Below are positions 1 through 7,211 of a stretch of DNA of 15,418 bases, one piece after another. Source of the DNA: Deltaproteobacteria bacterium (lineage in GTDB: Bacteria; Bdellovibrionota_F; JAHFAK01); NCBI GenBank assembly GCA_023250585.1, contig JAHFAK010000051.1, forward strand, positions 1-15,418, given 5' to 3'. Position 1 is the stretch's first letter. Each line of letters begins with the position of its first letter. Position numbers and translations under genes: made by a program. The notes under the pieces were generated by a model. It ran no database searches. It was not told the DNA's origin and worked only from the letters and a program-made list of their open reading frames with translations.

Positions 1-270
1 AGAGCTTGTAGTTTTGTCTATCAACTCAATAAGCGGTTGATCACAGCGAGGCATAGAAGAATTAATAGGTAGAGAATTTTCACATTCATCGAGTGAATCA
101 AGGTCTGGATCTGTGATCATAAGATACTGTATCTTATTACTCGCATTATTTTTGGGACGTTTAGCCTGTATTTTTTTCATACCATTGTCTCGTGGTTCAG
201 CTATTGTCGAAAAAAACATACTTCCAGCAATAAGAAAATTTAGAAAAACTCTCGTCCCTCGGCTATTCAT
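1..270 (-). CDS. Secreted protein of unknown function, N-terminal part only
   Basis: An open frame runs from an ATG at 268-270 to the window edge without a stop, giving the first 90 residues. The N-terminus looks like a Sec signal peptide: basic residues (MNSRGTR), a hydrophobic stretch (VFLNFLIAGSMFFSTIA) and a probable cleavage site near Ala24 before EPRDNG. The mature part starts with a lysine-rich segment, then an acidic stretch (DPDLDSLDECE) with two cysteines about a dozen residues apart. A purine-rich AGGT lies about 6 bases before the ATG. The start is only 8 bases after the stop of the malate synthase/isocitrate lyase gene, so the two are probably co-transcribed. I do not recognise a family; the rest of the gene lies outside the window. 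Confidence 0.6.
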   Translation of the reverse strand, partial: MNSRGTRVFLNFLIAGSMFFSTIAEPRDNGMKKIQAKRPKNNASNKIQYLMITDPDLDSLDECENSLPINSSMPRCDQPLIELIDKTTSS

Positions 271-278
271 TTTTTTAC

Positions 279-3200
279 CTATTTCGTAGAGGAACGATGT
301 GATTCTCGTTCGGTGCTTGCTCTTTTTGGTTTATGCATTGTTATATCAGAATCTTTCTTAGCAATGAGGTTTATTAGTTGTTTTTTGTCAGGATTCATGA
401 GTTCGGTACTACGTACTGTATTAACGCTTGCTACAATAATATCTCCAATTTCAAGATTAACTTCTTGAAATATTCTAAGTTCTTTCATTTTTTTTGTCTG
501 CTTCTGGTTATCATCAGTGGGGGTAACATAATGCACAGAAGATGCTTTATAGCGATGTATTAAAAAAAGATGCAGTAAGGTCATTAAACGTTTTTGTCTA
601 AACATTGCTTCAAAAGTATTTTGATCACGAATCGATAAAATACTTTTTTTATGTCTATCCTGAATGGTAGCAAAAATAATATTGGCTATCTTTGTAGATG
701 TTTCATTTACTACTGATAATTCCAATAAATCAGATCCTGCGGTATGTGGGCGAAGATGCGCATGAAAGTTAATCGTATAATTATTTTCTTGTGCCCATAG
801 AGCGAGCCATTCATCGAGTACTTTTGGTGAAACTTCAGTTTGTACCAAATGTTGAGAATGTGTTGATCCCTTTCCCATCGCTTTTGTCGTCGCAGTTCTT
901 CCCGAACAAGCCATGAGTGCACCATCAAGACGTGGGCCTCCTACATGACTTTGGGGAGTTTTGTACGAAGAATTAATAAGACGCAATTTCCGTTGAAGGC
1001 GCGCGAGAGCGAGCATACCATCTTCCTGTAAAGCCGTCGCAAATTCCTCTGCTGCCAGCCCATCTATTTGATGCCCTCCATAGGTAATGAAATTAAAAAC
1101 ATAGCCGAGTTTACCCAACTCTTTGGGAAAATTTTTTATTTCCTCATCACTCATTCCTGTTGTATCCCAGTTAAACGAAGGAGATAAATTATATGCGAGC
1201 AGTTTATTTGGATACACTCGATGAATTGCTGTAGCAAATTTTTTTGCGTCTTCTAAATGTGCGGTTTTTGTTTCCATCCACAAAAGATCAGCAAAAGGCG
1301 CAGCAGCAAGTGATTTGGTAATTGCATAGTCAATACCACCTTGAACTTGATAATATCCTTCAGGTGTTTTGGCAAGCTCTGCATCCCAATCGATATCGAT
1401 TCCCAATGATTTTGCTCTGTCTCGAGCTTCGGATAAAGAAACTCTCTGAATAAAATCTTTCCACCCTGCGACTGAAAGTTCAAAAGTAATTCCTTCACGT
1501 ATTTGATATTCCATAACCGCAGCAACTGCTTCGCCAAAGGGTTTAAGTTTAGCTTCAGTTTGCCATGTATCGATAAACTGACTCATTATTGTATCAAAAA
1601 TAGCTTCGGTACTGTCCACATGGTTTTGTTGCATTTCATTCATAACCGTATCAATAAGAGCTATGAGCTTCATTTTGGTAAGCCAATCATGCGCATGTTT
1701 ATATGCATTATCAGATATACGGTAGAGCAAATGGCCATTAATTTCTCTCATACCTTTTTCATAGAGTGTTTTCAGTATGGTAAGATACGCAAGTTTGTGA
1801 CTGGGAATACTGGAATTCGTTACACCAAGAATATAGGGATGGTCCCTTTCATCGCCAATAGTATCAATCAATGTTGCTGCTTCCGCATCAGTTCGAGCAA
1901 CAATGATTCCAGGAACTTTCATAATATCAAGTTGAAAACGAGCAGCATTTAACCTTCTCACTTGTTCATCTTGCCCTACAAGAACTTTGCCGGCTTGATG
2001 TCCACATTTTTTTACTCCGGGCTTTTGATCTTCAATGTGATATCCTGGCACCCCAATTTCTACAAAACGACGAATCAAATTCCGTACATGTGTTTCTCCA
2101 CCATGGCCCGTATCTGCATCGGCAATAATATAAGGAGTGTAATCGACGAACGGTGTATTCTTTCGTTCTTTTTCATTCATCTTGGAGCGACTATATATCT
2201 GATTCTTATCCGCAGTCAGAAGGGCCCGTACAATGGTGGCCGCTTCATCAGGCACTTGACTAAGAGGATAACTTGCCAAATCTGGCCCGGGATCTTCGGT
2301 AACTGAACCCTTTGCAGACGTTGCCCATCCACCGAGATAAATTCCCTCAATGCCACTACGCTTCATCGTTACCGCTTGTCCTGGTGAGTAAGGACCAAAA
2401 GTAGTGATTGCTTCTTGTTTCAAAAATAATTCTTGCAAACGTTTGTAAAATCCCTCCGAAGCTGTTCTTGCCACCGTATAGTCATGTTGAATCGTTCCCC
2501 GTTGTTCTACGACTTGTCGTGCGCTATACAAACGAGTAATCCCATGAAATCGCGGATCGCCAAACCAGAGGTCTGTATTCTGTACTTCTTCTGTTAAGCT
2601 ATCGTTCACTAAAATTTGAGGAGAATCTTCCAGAGGAGTCGCTGTAAAATCTATATTCTCGGTAATCCTGATACCGTTTTTCTTAAAGGTATCCATGAAG
2701 TGAGCAATCCTTTTTTGAGCTTCTCCAAAATCATTGTTATTGAGATTGATATTGAGAAGATCAATATACCAGGGAAATTTTATTTGCTCAGTAACATAAC
2801 GCAATACGATTTCCCGGGCAATAGGAAGCGTGGTTGCTTTCGAATCATTGTGAACATCTGTATCGCGGGCCATTGTAAGCTTTTCATATTCCTCACGTAC
2901 GAGACGTTCAAAAAGAGAAAACGTAAACACATCTCCTTTTTTAGTTTTTGTCTCTGGGTCAGCATCCGTAAGCTTTGCTTTTTTGTGAAGCCATTCCCAT
3001 AAAATGGAAAGGCGGATTTCTCCTGTTGCCATATCTTCCATTAAATAAAGAATGTCGCTCGTATTAAAAAAATCTGCTGGCTTCAATGCCGCTGCTTGGT
3101 ATCCACGCAAAAATGCATTCCCATATTGAAGTGCAACACTGACAAGGTTTCGTGCTCCACGAATTGTTCGAGGGGCTGGCTCAAGCTTAACGAGTGATTC

Positions 3201-4556
3201 TCTATCTTTATCGGTATAGGTAAGCGCTGGAAATTTTCTTCCGAGCTGATTGTCTTTACCTACTTTCTCCCACACAGGACGGACAATATGAACCATCTTC
3301 CAATGAGCAATCCATTTTCCACTGGCACCTGCCTCAAGCTCTCGCTCTGCTCCCACAATGGCCTTTTTCATACTCGTTGAGATACCCTCCTCTGAACCAA
3401 CAGGAATATTGGGTTCCATTCCTCCTTGCCAGAGTGCATAATTACCGTGCATATCTCGAGTATTTACCGCACGTCGAACACGATCTTCATAGGTTTTCAT
3501 ATAACCGTAGGTCATCGTAATTTCTTCGATATTAGGATTACTAAAAGAATTATCCCAACTAAGCGCATCGGCTACACTATTAATATAATCCCAACGGCCA
3601 GTATTAAACCCAACAAAATGTTTCGTTAACGCAGCCCGTATTTCTATTAGCTGAAAGGTTGCTTCAAGTTGTTCAACAAGAACATAGACCTTAATAGTAC
3701 CAAGCGCTAAGCCAAGATGTTCCTCAAGAGCACTTATAATTTCATTAAAAAATGCAGCTTCTTCCGCTGTTTGGATTTTAGGAAGATAGAGTACAATTGA
3801 AGAACCTCTTTTTTGTAACGCTTCATAGTTGTTAACGACATAGAGTACAAGATCGGTTATTGAAGCCGAGAACGCATGTCCTTTGGTATCACGAATATGG
3901 CGGTCATCCAAATGAAGTCCTCTCAGACGAAAGATCGTCGTCGTAAAGCCCAACTGTTTTTTCCAATCAGTAATAATTTTCTTACCAAAAAATTCCATGG
4001 CCCACTCATTCATTTCTCGAGATATCGTCTCAGCTACTTTTAAAAACAGTGGATCATGATGAATGGCGAGTTTGAGATTGCGTTGGTTATCTAAAGACAT
4101 GGTCTCGATTTGACCTAAGGCATCCTCTCCATCAAACATCCAGCCATCGGCACCGGAGAGAAGCGCATACGCAACATTCCGAATACTGTTTTCGAGTTGT
4201 ACTCGTGGTTTCGTTGCAGGCCCTGTACCTTGTATCCACTGGCGCTCGAGATCTTTTGGAATAGGCGCCCCTTCAAATTTTCCGTCACGAACATCTTGTA
4301 CTCGCATATGTGTTCTCGGAATACATTCATGGGGATTTAAGAATTGAATGTGTTCTTTTTTTTCACTACGTGCCGCTCGCTTTTTCATGCGCTTGAGCAT
4401 AAGTAACGCTCGTTCTTCATTAAAACGCGCAAGTTCTTCCAAAGCAGCAAAGGCTTTTTTTGTATAAATATCGCTATACTTATTTTCTAAATTTTCTCTA
4501 ATGATTACTTTTTTCGATTGAGAGGTAGCATTTGAAACGGTTTGTTCTGACATCAT
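279..4556 (-). CDS. Bifunctional malate synthase A / isocitrate lyase (ICL2-type) fusion
   Basis: A 1425-residue fusion of both glyoxylate-shunt enzymes, expected in the cytosol. The lyase splits isocitrate into succinate and glyoxylate; the synthase condenses glyoxylate with acetyl-CoA to malate. Residues about 45-590 are malate synthase A: catalytic Arg212 in RLRGLHL, probable Mg ligands Glu295 and Asp323 (in GRWDYI) spaced 28 apart as in the family, and catalytic Asp508 in MEDMATGEI. Residues about 660-1400 closely follow M. tuberculosis ICL2: [12 protein letters not shown], the metal-binding DADTGHG (Asp813, Asp815), the catalytic KKCGH loop (Cys851), NLSPSFNW near 1123-1130, and a GNAT-like C-terminal domain with [11 protein letters not shown] and [10 protein letters not shown] basic tail (about 1400-1425) ends it. 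The start at 4556 is chosen for an AGGAG 7 bases upstream; a frame extension to a TTG at 4631 would run through the promoter. All key residues are present, so both activities are likely. Confidence 0.95.
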   Translation of the reverse strand: MMSEQTVSNATSQSKKVIIRENLENKYSDIYTKKAFAALEELARFNEERALLMLKRMKKRAARSEKKEHIQFLNPHECIPRTHMRVQDVRDGKFEGAPIPKDLERQWIQGTGPATKPRVQLENSIRNVAYALLSGADGWMFDGEDALGQIETMSLDNQRNLKLAIHHDPLFLKVAETISREMNEWAMEFFGKKIITDWKKQLGFTTTIFRLRGLHLDDRHIRDTKGHAFSASITDLVLYVVNNYEALQKRGSSIVLYLPKIQTAEEAAFFNEIISALEEHLGLALGTIKVYVLVEQLEATFQLIEIRAALTKHFVGFNTGRWDYINSVADALSWDNSFSNPNIEEITMTYGYMKTYEDRVRRAVNTRDMHGNYALWQGGMEPNIPVGSEEGISTSMKKAIVGAERELEAGASGKWIAHWKMVHIVRPVWEKVGKDNQLGRKFPALTYTDKDRESLVKLEPAPRTIRGARNLVSVALQYGNAFLRGYQAAALKPADFFNTSDILYLMEDMATGEIRLSILWEWLHKKAKLTDADPETKTKKGDVFTFSLFERLVREEYEKLTMARDTDVHNDSKATTLPIAREIVLRYVTEQIKFPWYIDLLNINLNNNDFGEAQKRIAHFMDTFKKNGIRITENIDFTATPLEDSPQILVNDSLTEEVQNTDLWFGDPRFHGITRLYSARQVVEQRGTIQHDYTVARTASEGFYKRLQELFLKQEAITTFGPYSPGQAVTMKRSGIEGIYLGGWATSAKGSVTEDPGPDLASYPLSQVPDEAATIVRALLTADKNQIYSRSKMNEKERKNTPFVDYTPYIIADADTGHGGETHVRNLIRRFVEIGVPGYHIEDQKPGVKKCGHQAGKVLVGQDEQVRRLNAARFQLDIMKVPGIIVARTDAEAATLIDTIGDERDHPYILGVTNSSIPSHKLAYLTILKTLYEKGMREINGHLLYRISDNAYKHAHDWLTKMKLIALIDTVMNEMQQNHVDSTEAIFDTIMSQFIDTWQTEAKLKPFGEAVAAVMEYQIREGITFELSVAGWKDFIQRVSLSEARDRAKSLGIDIDWDAELAKTPEGYYQVQGGIDYAITKSLAAAPFADLLWMETKTAHLEDAKKFATAIHRVYPNKLLAYNLSPSFNWDTTGMSDEEIKNFPKELGKLGYVFNFITYGGHQIDGLAAEEFATALQEDGMLALARLQRKLRLINSSYKTPQSHVGGPRLDGALMACSGRTATTKAMGKGSTHSQHLVQTEVSPKVLDEWLALWAQENNYTINFHAHLRPHTAGSDLLELSVVNETSTKIANIIFATIQDRHKKSILSIRDQNTFEAMFRQKRLMTLLHLFLIHRYKASSVHYVTPTDDNQKQTKKMKELRIFQEVNLEIGDIIVASVNTVRSTELMNPDKKQLINLIAKKDSDITMHKPKRASTERESHRSSTK

Positions 4557-4602
4557 ACATTGACTCCTCTTAATATTTGGTTTGTAGATTGAAAATATAT
4601 TT

Positions 4603-4631
4603 TTTGTATCTTTCACTTTAAAAAATGTCAA
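4603..4631 (-). promoter_or_regulatory. Sigma-70-type promoter of the malate synthase/isocitrate lyase gene
   Basis: On the minus strand a perfect -35 box TTGACA (4631-4626) is followed after 17 bases by TACAAA (4608-4603), which matches four of six -10 consensus bases. Transcription would begin near 4596, leaving a leader of about 40 bases that contains the AGGAG ribosome binding site. This also argues against the upstream TTG as start codon, since that TTG is part of the -35 box. Confidence 0.55.
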
Positions 4632-4650
4632 TGGAGAGAATGAAAAGAAG

Positions 4651-4660
4651 GGTTCGAACC
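4651..4660. promoter_or_regulatory. Perfect 10-base palindrome, possible operator
   Basis: GGTTCGAACC is a perfect dyad centred about 60 bases upstream of the predicted transcription start of the malate synthase/isocitrate lyase gene. The position is typical of an activator site. The symmetry does not extend into the flanks. It resembles the T-loop of a tRNA, but no tRNA can be folded around it. Role inferred from position only. Confidence 0.25.
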
Positions 4661-4665
4661 GAAAG

Positions 4666-4738
4666 TTGCCGGGCTCCTTCTGGCTCTCAATGACCAGGAA
4701 AAGTGACTGTCAGCTCCCCGGCAAAAAGCGTCAGTCAC
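4666..4738 (-). other. Interleaved inverted repeats; terminator or pseudoknot-forming RNA candidate
   Basis: Three helices can be drawn. TTGCCGGG (4666-4673) pairs with CCCGGCAA (4717-4724), 8 bp. Inside it, TTCTGG (4678-4683) pairs with CCAGGA (4694-4699), including one G-T pair. GTGACTG (4703-4709) pairs with CAGTCAC (4732-4738), 7 bp, and crosses the first helix, so the two must form a pseudoknot or exclude each other. Read on the minus strand, the 4738-4703 hairpin lies 33 bases after the stop of the membrane protein gene and is followed by TTTTCC, so a weak intrinsic terminator is the simplest reading. The crossing helix is not explained by a terminator. The element lies upstream of the fusion gene's predicted promoter. 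Confidence 0.4.
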
Positions 4739-4770
4739 CCAGGTAATCTTTTCTTAAAAAATACCATAAA

Positions 4771-5286
4771 TCATAATAATTGTGGAAGCCCAAACACGAT
4801 ACGACGAATCAAGACCATAGACCAAAACATAAGATTGATCACTAACATACTGCGCGTAAGAATACTCTGCCAAGGTTTTAAAAATACGTGATGTTTACAT
4901 TCGATGAGACCGTATACAAGCTGCCAAAGACGATAGCTGATATACAGAAAAGCAACTACTAAAATCATAGAAGGAAAAATATTTCTTGAGCTTAAGCGTT
5001 CACTCATAATTTGAAAAAATAAGACCAATAAAAATGAAAGCGTAAACTTTCTTATGAAAATATCCTTGAAGCATGCAATTAAGACAAAGAAAGGCAGTGC
5101 AATGCCGATAACTGCTGCTATCTGAAACCAAATCTTTGAATTTTGAGTTCGTTCGAAAGTTTGATTTAAAGGAAGAATTCCCTCTTTTGTTAGAAAACCA
5201 ATGCAGCAAATAAAAATACTTACACACAAAATGAATACGATGTTATGACGAAACCTCAATGGATTTTTCAGCACCTGATTTTGCAT
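4771..5286 (-). CDS. Small multi-pass membrane protein, unknown function
   Basis: A 171-residue hydrophobic protein with four or five likely membrane helices at about 15-32, 53-72, 81-95, 104-122 and 141-160. Short basic segments separate them (for example DIFIRK near 75-80 and SERLSSR near 95-101). The start is the ATG at 5284-5286 because GAAGGAGGG lies 5-6 bases upstream; an in-frame TTG 33 bases further upstream has no such site. No catalytic motif or known family signature is visible. It is the gene immediately upstream of the malate synthase/isocitrate lyase fusion, on the same strand, but 214 bases with a terminator-like hairpin and a separate promoter lie between them, so co-transcription is uncertain. 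A transporter subunit or regulatory membrane protein are both possible; I cannot choose. Confidence 0.75.
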   Translation of the reverse strand: MQNQVLKNPLRFRHNIVFILCVSIFICCIGFLTKEGILPLNQTFERTQNSKIWFQIAAVIGIALPFFVLIACFKDIFIRKFTLSFLLVLFFQIMSERLSSRNIFPSMILVVAFLYISYRLWQLVYGLIECKHHVFLKPWQSILTRSMLVINLMFWSMVLIRRIVFGLPQLL

Positions 5287-5320
5287 GTACCCTCCTTCAT
5301 TTTTTGGTTTATGACCCAAG

Positions 5321-5348
5321 AATATACCTGAATCTTCTTAGAACTCAA
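5321..5348 (-). promoter_or_regulatory. Sigma-70-type promoter of the small membrane protein gene
   Basis: On the minus strand TTGAGT (5348-5343) and TATATT (5326-5321) are 16 bases apart; they match the -35 and -10 consensus in four and five of six positions. Transcription would start near 5314, about 28 bases before the ATG at 5286. Confidence 0.45.
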
Positions 5349-5402
5349 TAGGTTTCCTTGATTAAAAACTCTTACGTATGAGATACCCATTAATAAATAT
5401 TA

Positions 5403-5418
5403 TGGCATAGAAATTGCA
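5403..5418 (+). promoter_or_regulatory. Candidate sigma-54 (RpoN) promoter of the TPR protein gene
   Basis: TGGCA (5403-5407) and TTGCA (5414-5418) place the invariant GG and GC exactly 10 bases apart, as in the -24/-12 consensus TGGCAC-N5-TTGCW; only the sixth base (T for C) departs from consensus. The start of transcription would be near 5430, about 48 bases before the ATG at 5478. No well-spaced sigma-70 promoter is evident for this gene. If real, expression needs a bacterial enhancer-binding protein; no such gene is in the window. Confidence 0.5.
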
Positions 5419-5477
5419 TATTTTCTTTAGAAAGACTACTTTTGATAATAACTTGTATCTTTTTAAAGGAGTTAAAA

Positions 5478-7007
5478 ATGAAACAATGGATGAGTATTTA
5501 TTGTCTGTGTATTCTTATTGGAAACACTTTAGTCATCTCAGCAAAAGCATATGCAGAAAATCCACCGAGTGTATCTGAAATTAAAAATTATCTTATTAAA
5601 AAAAATATTCTTACTATTGTAGAACTACCAAAAGGAAATCCAGAACGAGAAGAATATAAGAAAAATTTAATGAGCTTTGCTGATAATGGCTATACTGATT
5701 ACATTGCATTTGCGATTCACTACGCAAGACACGCCGATTATCCAAAAAAACTTAATGAAGTACTAATTGCATATGAAAAATTTCTTGAGGTAACTCGGAA
5801 AAATATTATTAGTGTTAATCAAGCTCCTCTTTCTGATCAAGAATACAATGTTCTAGAAACGGACAATATATTTCCTGAAGCAAAAAAAAGTGTACAATCT
5901 TTGAAAGCCAATGAATTACAATACCACAATGTTCTTAAGGCTTCTCTTCTTTATCTGATTGGTGGTTTTGGGATTCGCTTAATGTATATTGAAGGTGAGT
6001 CCAATCCTGATGATAAACTTGATTGCGATGAATCCACAATAATTTTTCAAAAATTATCGACAATAATAGGAATACCTCCAGGAAACTATATTCATATTCA
6101 TGATCATATAGCATTAAAGCTCCATGACTTTCCTATTGTTATTGATACAGAGGATATCAAACTGAAATCACTAAGTGAATTTGCTCAGGAAAAAACAATT
6201 AACGGAGGGAAGATTGGTAGTTACTTCTGGAGAGATTCTGAAAATTATTATCTCGCTCAATATGAAACAAGTGATTTGTATCCTAAAAAAATAGTTACCT
6301 ATAATAAGATAACCGAGAAACCGTATGTAGTTACAAAATACGAAGATGTATCCGGTCTTCTTTTAGAATTAGCCTATAATCGTCAATTATCTGTATCTAA
6401 AAGAATTAATCTGTATGAATTTATTTTAGAATTCAATCCTAGTGATGCTGAAGCCTATCTCAATTATGCAGAATTGCTCAAACAAAGTAATACAGAAAAA
6501 GCAAAAGAATATTATGAAAAGACCTTAACAATGGATCGATATAATGCTGAAGCCCATAACGACTATGCTCTTTTACTGCATAATCAAGGAGGTAAAGAAA
6601 GGGCTAAGGAACATTATGAAGTGGCACTCTCGCTTAATCCTAATTATTTTTCGGCTCATAATAATTATGCACGCTGGTTGAAAGAAAATGGAAATAAAGA
6701 AAATGCAAAAAAACATTTAGAAATTTCTCTTGTCCTCAACCCTTCGAATGCCTCAGCTTATAATAATTATGCTATTTTACTGCAGGCAGAAGGGAACAAG
6801 GCAAAAGCAAAGGAATACTATGAAAAAGCACTTAATATAGATCCATCGTACGCTGTAGCTCATTACAATTATGCGCAGTTATTAAATGATTTGGAAAATT
6901 ATAAAGAATCACGAAAACATTTAGAAATCTATCATCAACTCAAACAAAATAGTAATGATGATTTATACAAAAAACTTGACGAACAACTAAAAAATAAAGG
7001 TTTTTAA
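5478..7007 (+). CDS. Secreted transglutaminase-like / TPR repeat protein
   Basis: A 509-residue protein starting at the ATG at 5478, where AAAGGAG lies 6 bases upstream; an in-frame ATG at 5442 has no ribosome site and would hide the signal peptide. The N-terminus is a Sec signal peptide with probable cleavage after AKAYA (about residue 26) before ENPP; no lipobox. Residues about 165-240 resemble the transglutaminase-like fold: Cys183 in LDCDEST at a helix start, then IIGIP, His210 in DHIALKL and Asp223 in VIDTED, in the order of a Cys-His-Asp triad. Residues about 320-489 are five consecutive 34-residue TPR repeats with NYA..L and A..YYE.AL signatures. The likely site is the periplasm. Function may be protein-protein scaffolding plus a peptidase or crosslinking activity, or a catalytically dead fold. 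The TPR call is firm; the transglutaminase-like call is inference from motif order. Confidence 0.85.
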   Translation: MKQWMSIYCLCILIGNTLVISAKAYAENPPSVSEIKNYLIKKNILTIVELPKGNPEREEYKKNLMSFADNGYTDYIAFAIHYARHADYPKKLNEVLIAYEKFLEVTRKNIISVNQAPLSDQEYNVLETDNIFPEAKKSVQSLKANELQYHNVLKASLLYLIGGFGIRLMYIEGESNPDDKLDCDESTIIFQKLSTIIGIPPGNYIHIHDHIALKLHDFPIVIDTEDIKLKSLSEFAQEKTINGGKIGSYFWRDSENYYLAQYETSDLYPKKIVTYNKITEKPYVVTKYEDVSGLLLELAYNRQLSVSKRINLYEFILEFNPSDAEAYLNYAELLKQSNTEKAKEYYEKTLTMDRYNAEAHNDYALLLHNQGGKERAKEHYEVALSLNPNYFSAHNNYARWLKENGNKENAKKHLEISLVLNPSNASAYNNYAILLQAEGNKAKAKEYYEKALNIDPSYAVAHYNYAQLLNDLENYKESRKHLEIYHQLKQNSNDDLYKKLDEQLKNKGF

Positions 7008-7136
7008 TTTAAATCTTTATATCGACTTTGACAATATAAATTAACATATTTATCCATGTGTTGTATTCATTTTTACTTTTTTTATATAAAAGTTACATTA
7101 TTGATACAATATTTTTGCAATTTACGCTATTTTTAT

Positions 7137-7164
7137 TTGACAATTTTAATTTATTAAATATTCT
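7137..7164 (+). promoter_or_regulatory. Possible sigma-70 promoter of amt
   Basis: TTGACA (7137-7142) and TATTCT (7159-7164) are 16 bases apart, matching consensus six and four of six, about 48 bases before the amt ATG. The 7008-7211 gap is very AT-rich, so chance matches are likely (another TTGACA lies at 7028). I found no -24/-12 sigma-54 pattern here, although amt genes are often under nitrogen control, and no clear terminator after the TPR gene. Confidence 0.35.
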
Positions 7165-7211
7165 GATTATTACAGTTCATTAATAAAATTTTTATGTATT
7201 GAAGGAGATAT

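Noticed and set aside
1503-1952. Plus-strand 149-codon open frame inside the fusion gene
   Set aside because: It is antisense to the highly conserved isocitrate lyase region, has no family signature and reads as low-complexity shadow sequence.
4557-4631. Upstream TTG start adding 25 residues to the fusion enzyme
   Set aside because: The TTG is part of a TTGACA -35 box and has no ribosome site, while the ATG at 4556 has AGGAG 7 bases upstream and lies nearer the expected N-terminus.
4633-4711. Plus-strand resemblance to a glycine riboswitch (GGAGAGA, ACCGAA, CTCTCA, AGGAAAAG then GACTGTC)
   Set aside because: The conserved GGxGCAA part is not matched, there are extra bases between CTCTCA and AGG, and on the plus strand there is no downstream gene to control. 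A covariance search with the Rfam glycine model would settle it.
4640-4725. tRNA suggested by GGTTCGAACC
   Set aside because: No T-stem, anticodon arm or pairing acceptor stem can be formed on either strand; it is a simple palindrome.
5414-5449. Sigma-70 promoter TTGCAT...GATAAT before the TPR gene
   Set aside because: The two boxes are 24 bases apart, too far for sigma-70; the same TTGCA fits the sigma-54 element better.
6434-6943. Repeated AT-rich DNA near the end of the TPR gene as a CRISPR-like or satellite array
   Set aside because: The roughly 102-base periodicity is simply five 34-codon TPR units that differ in sequence.
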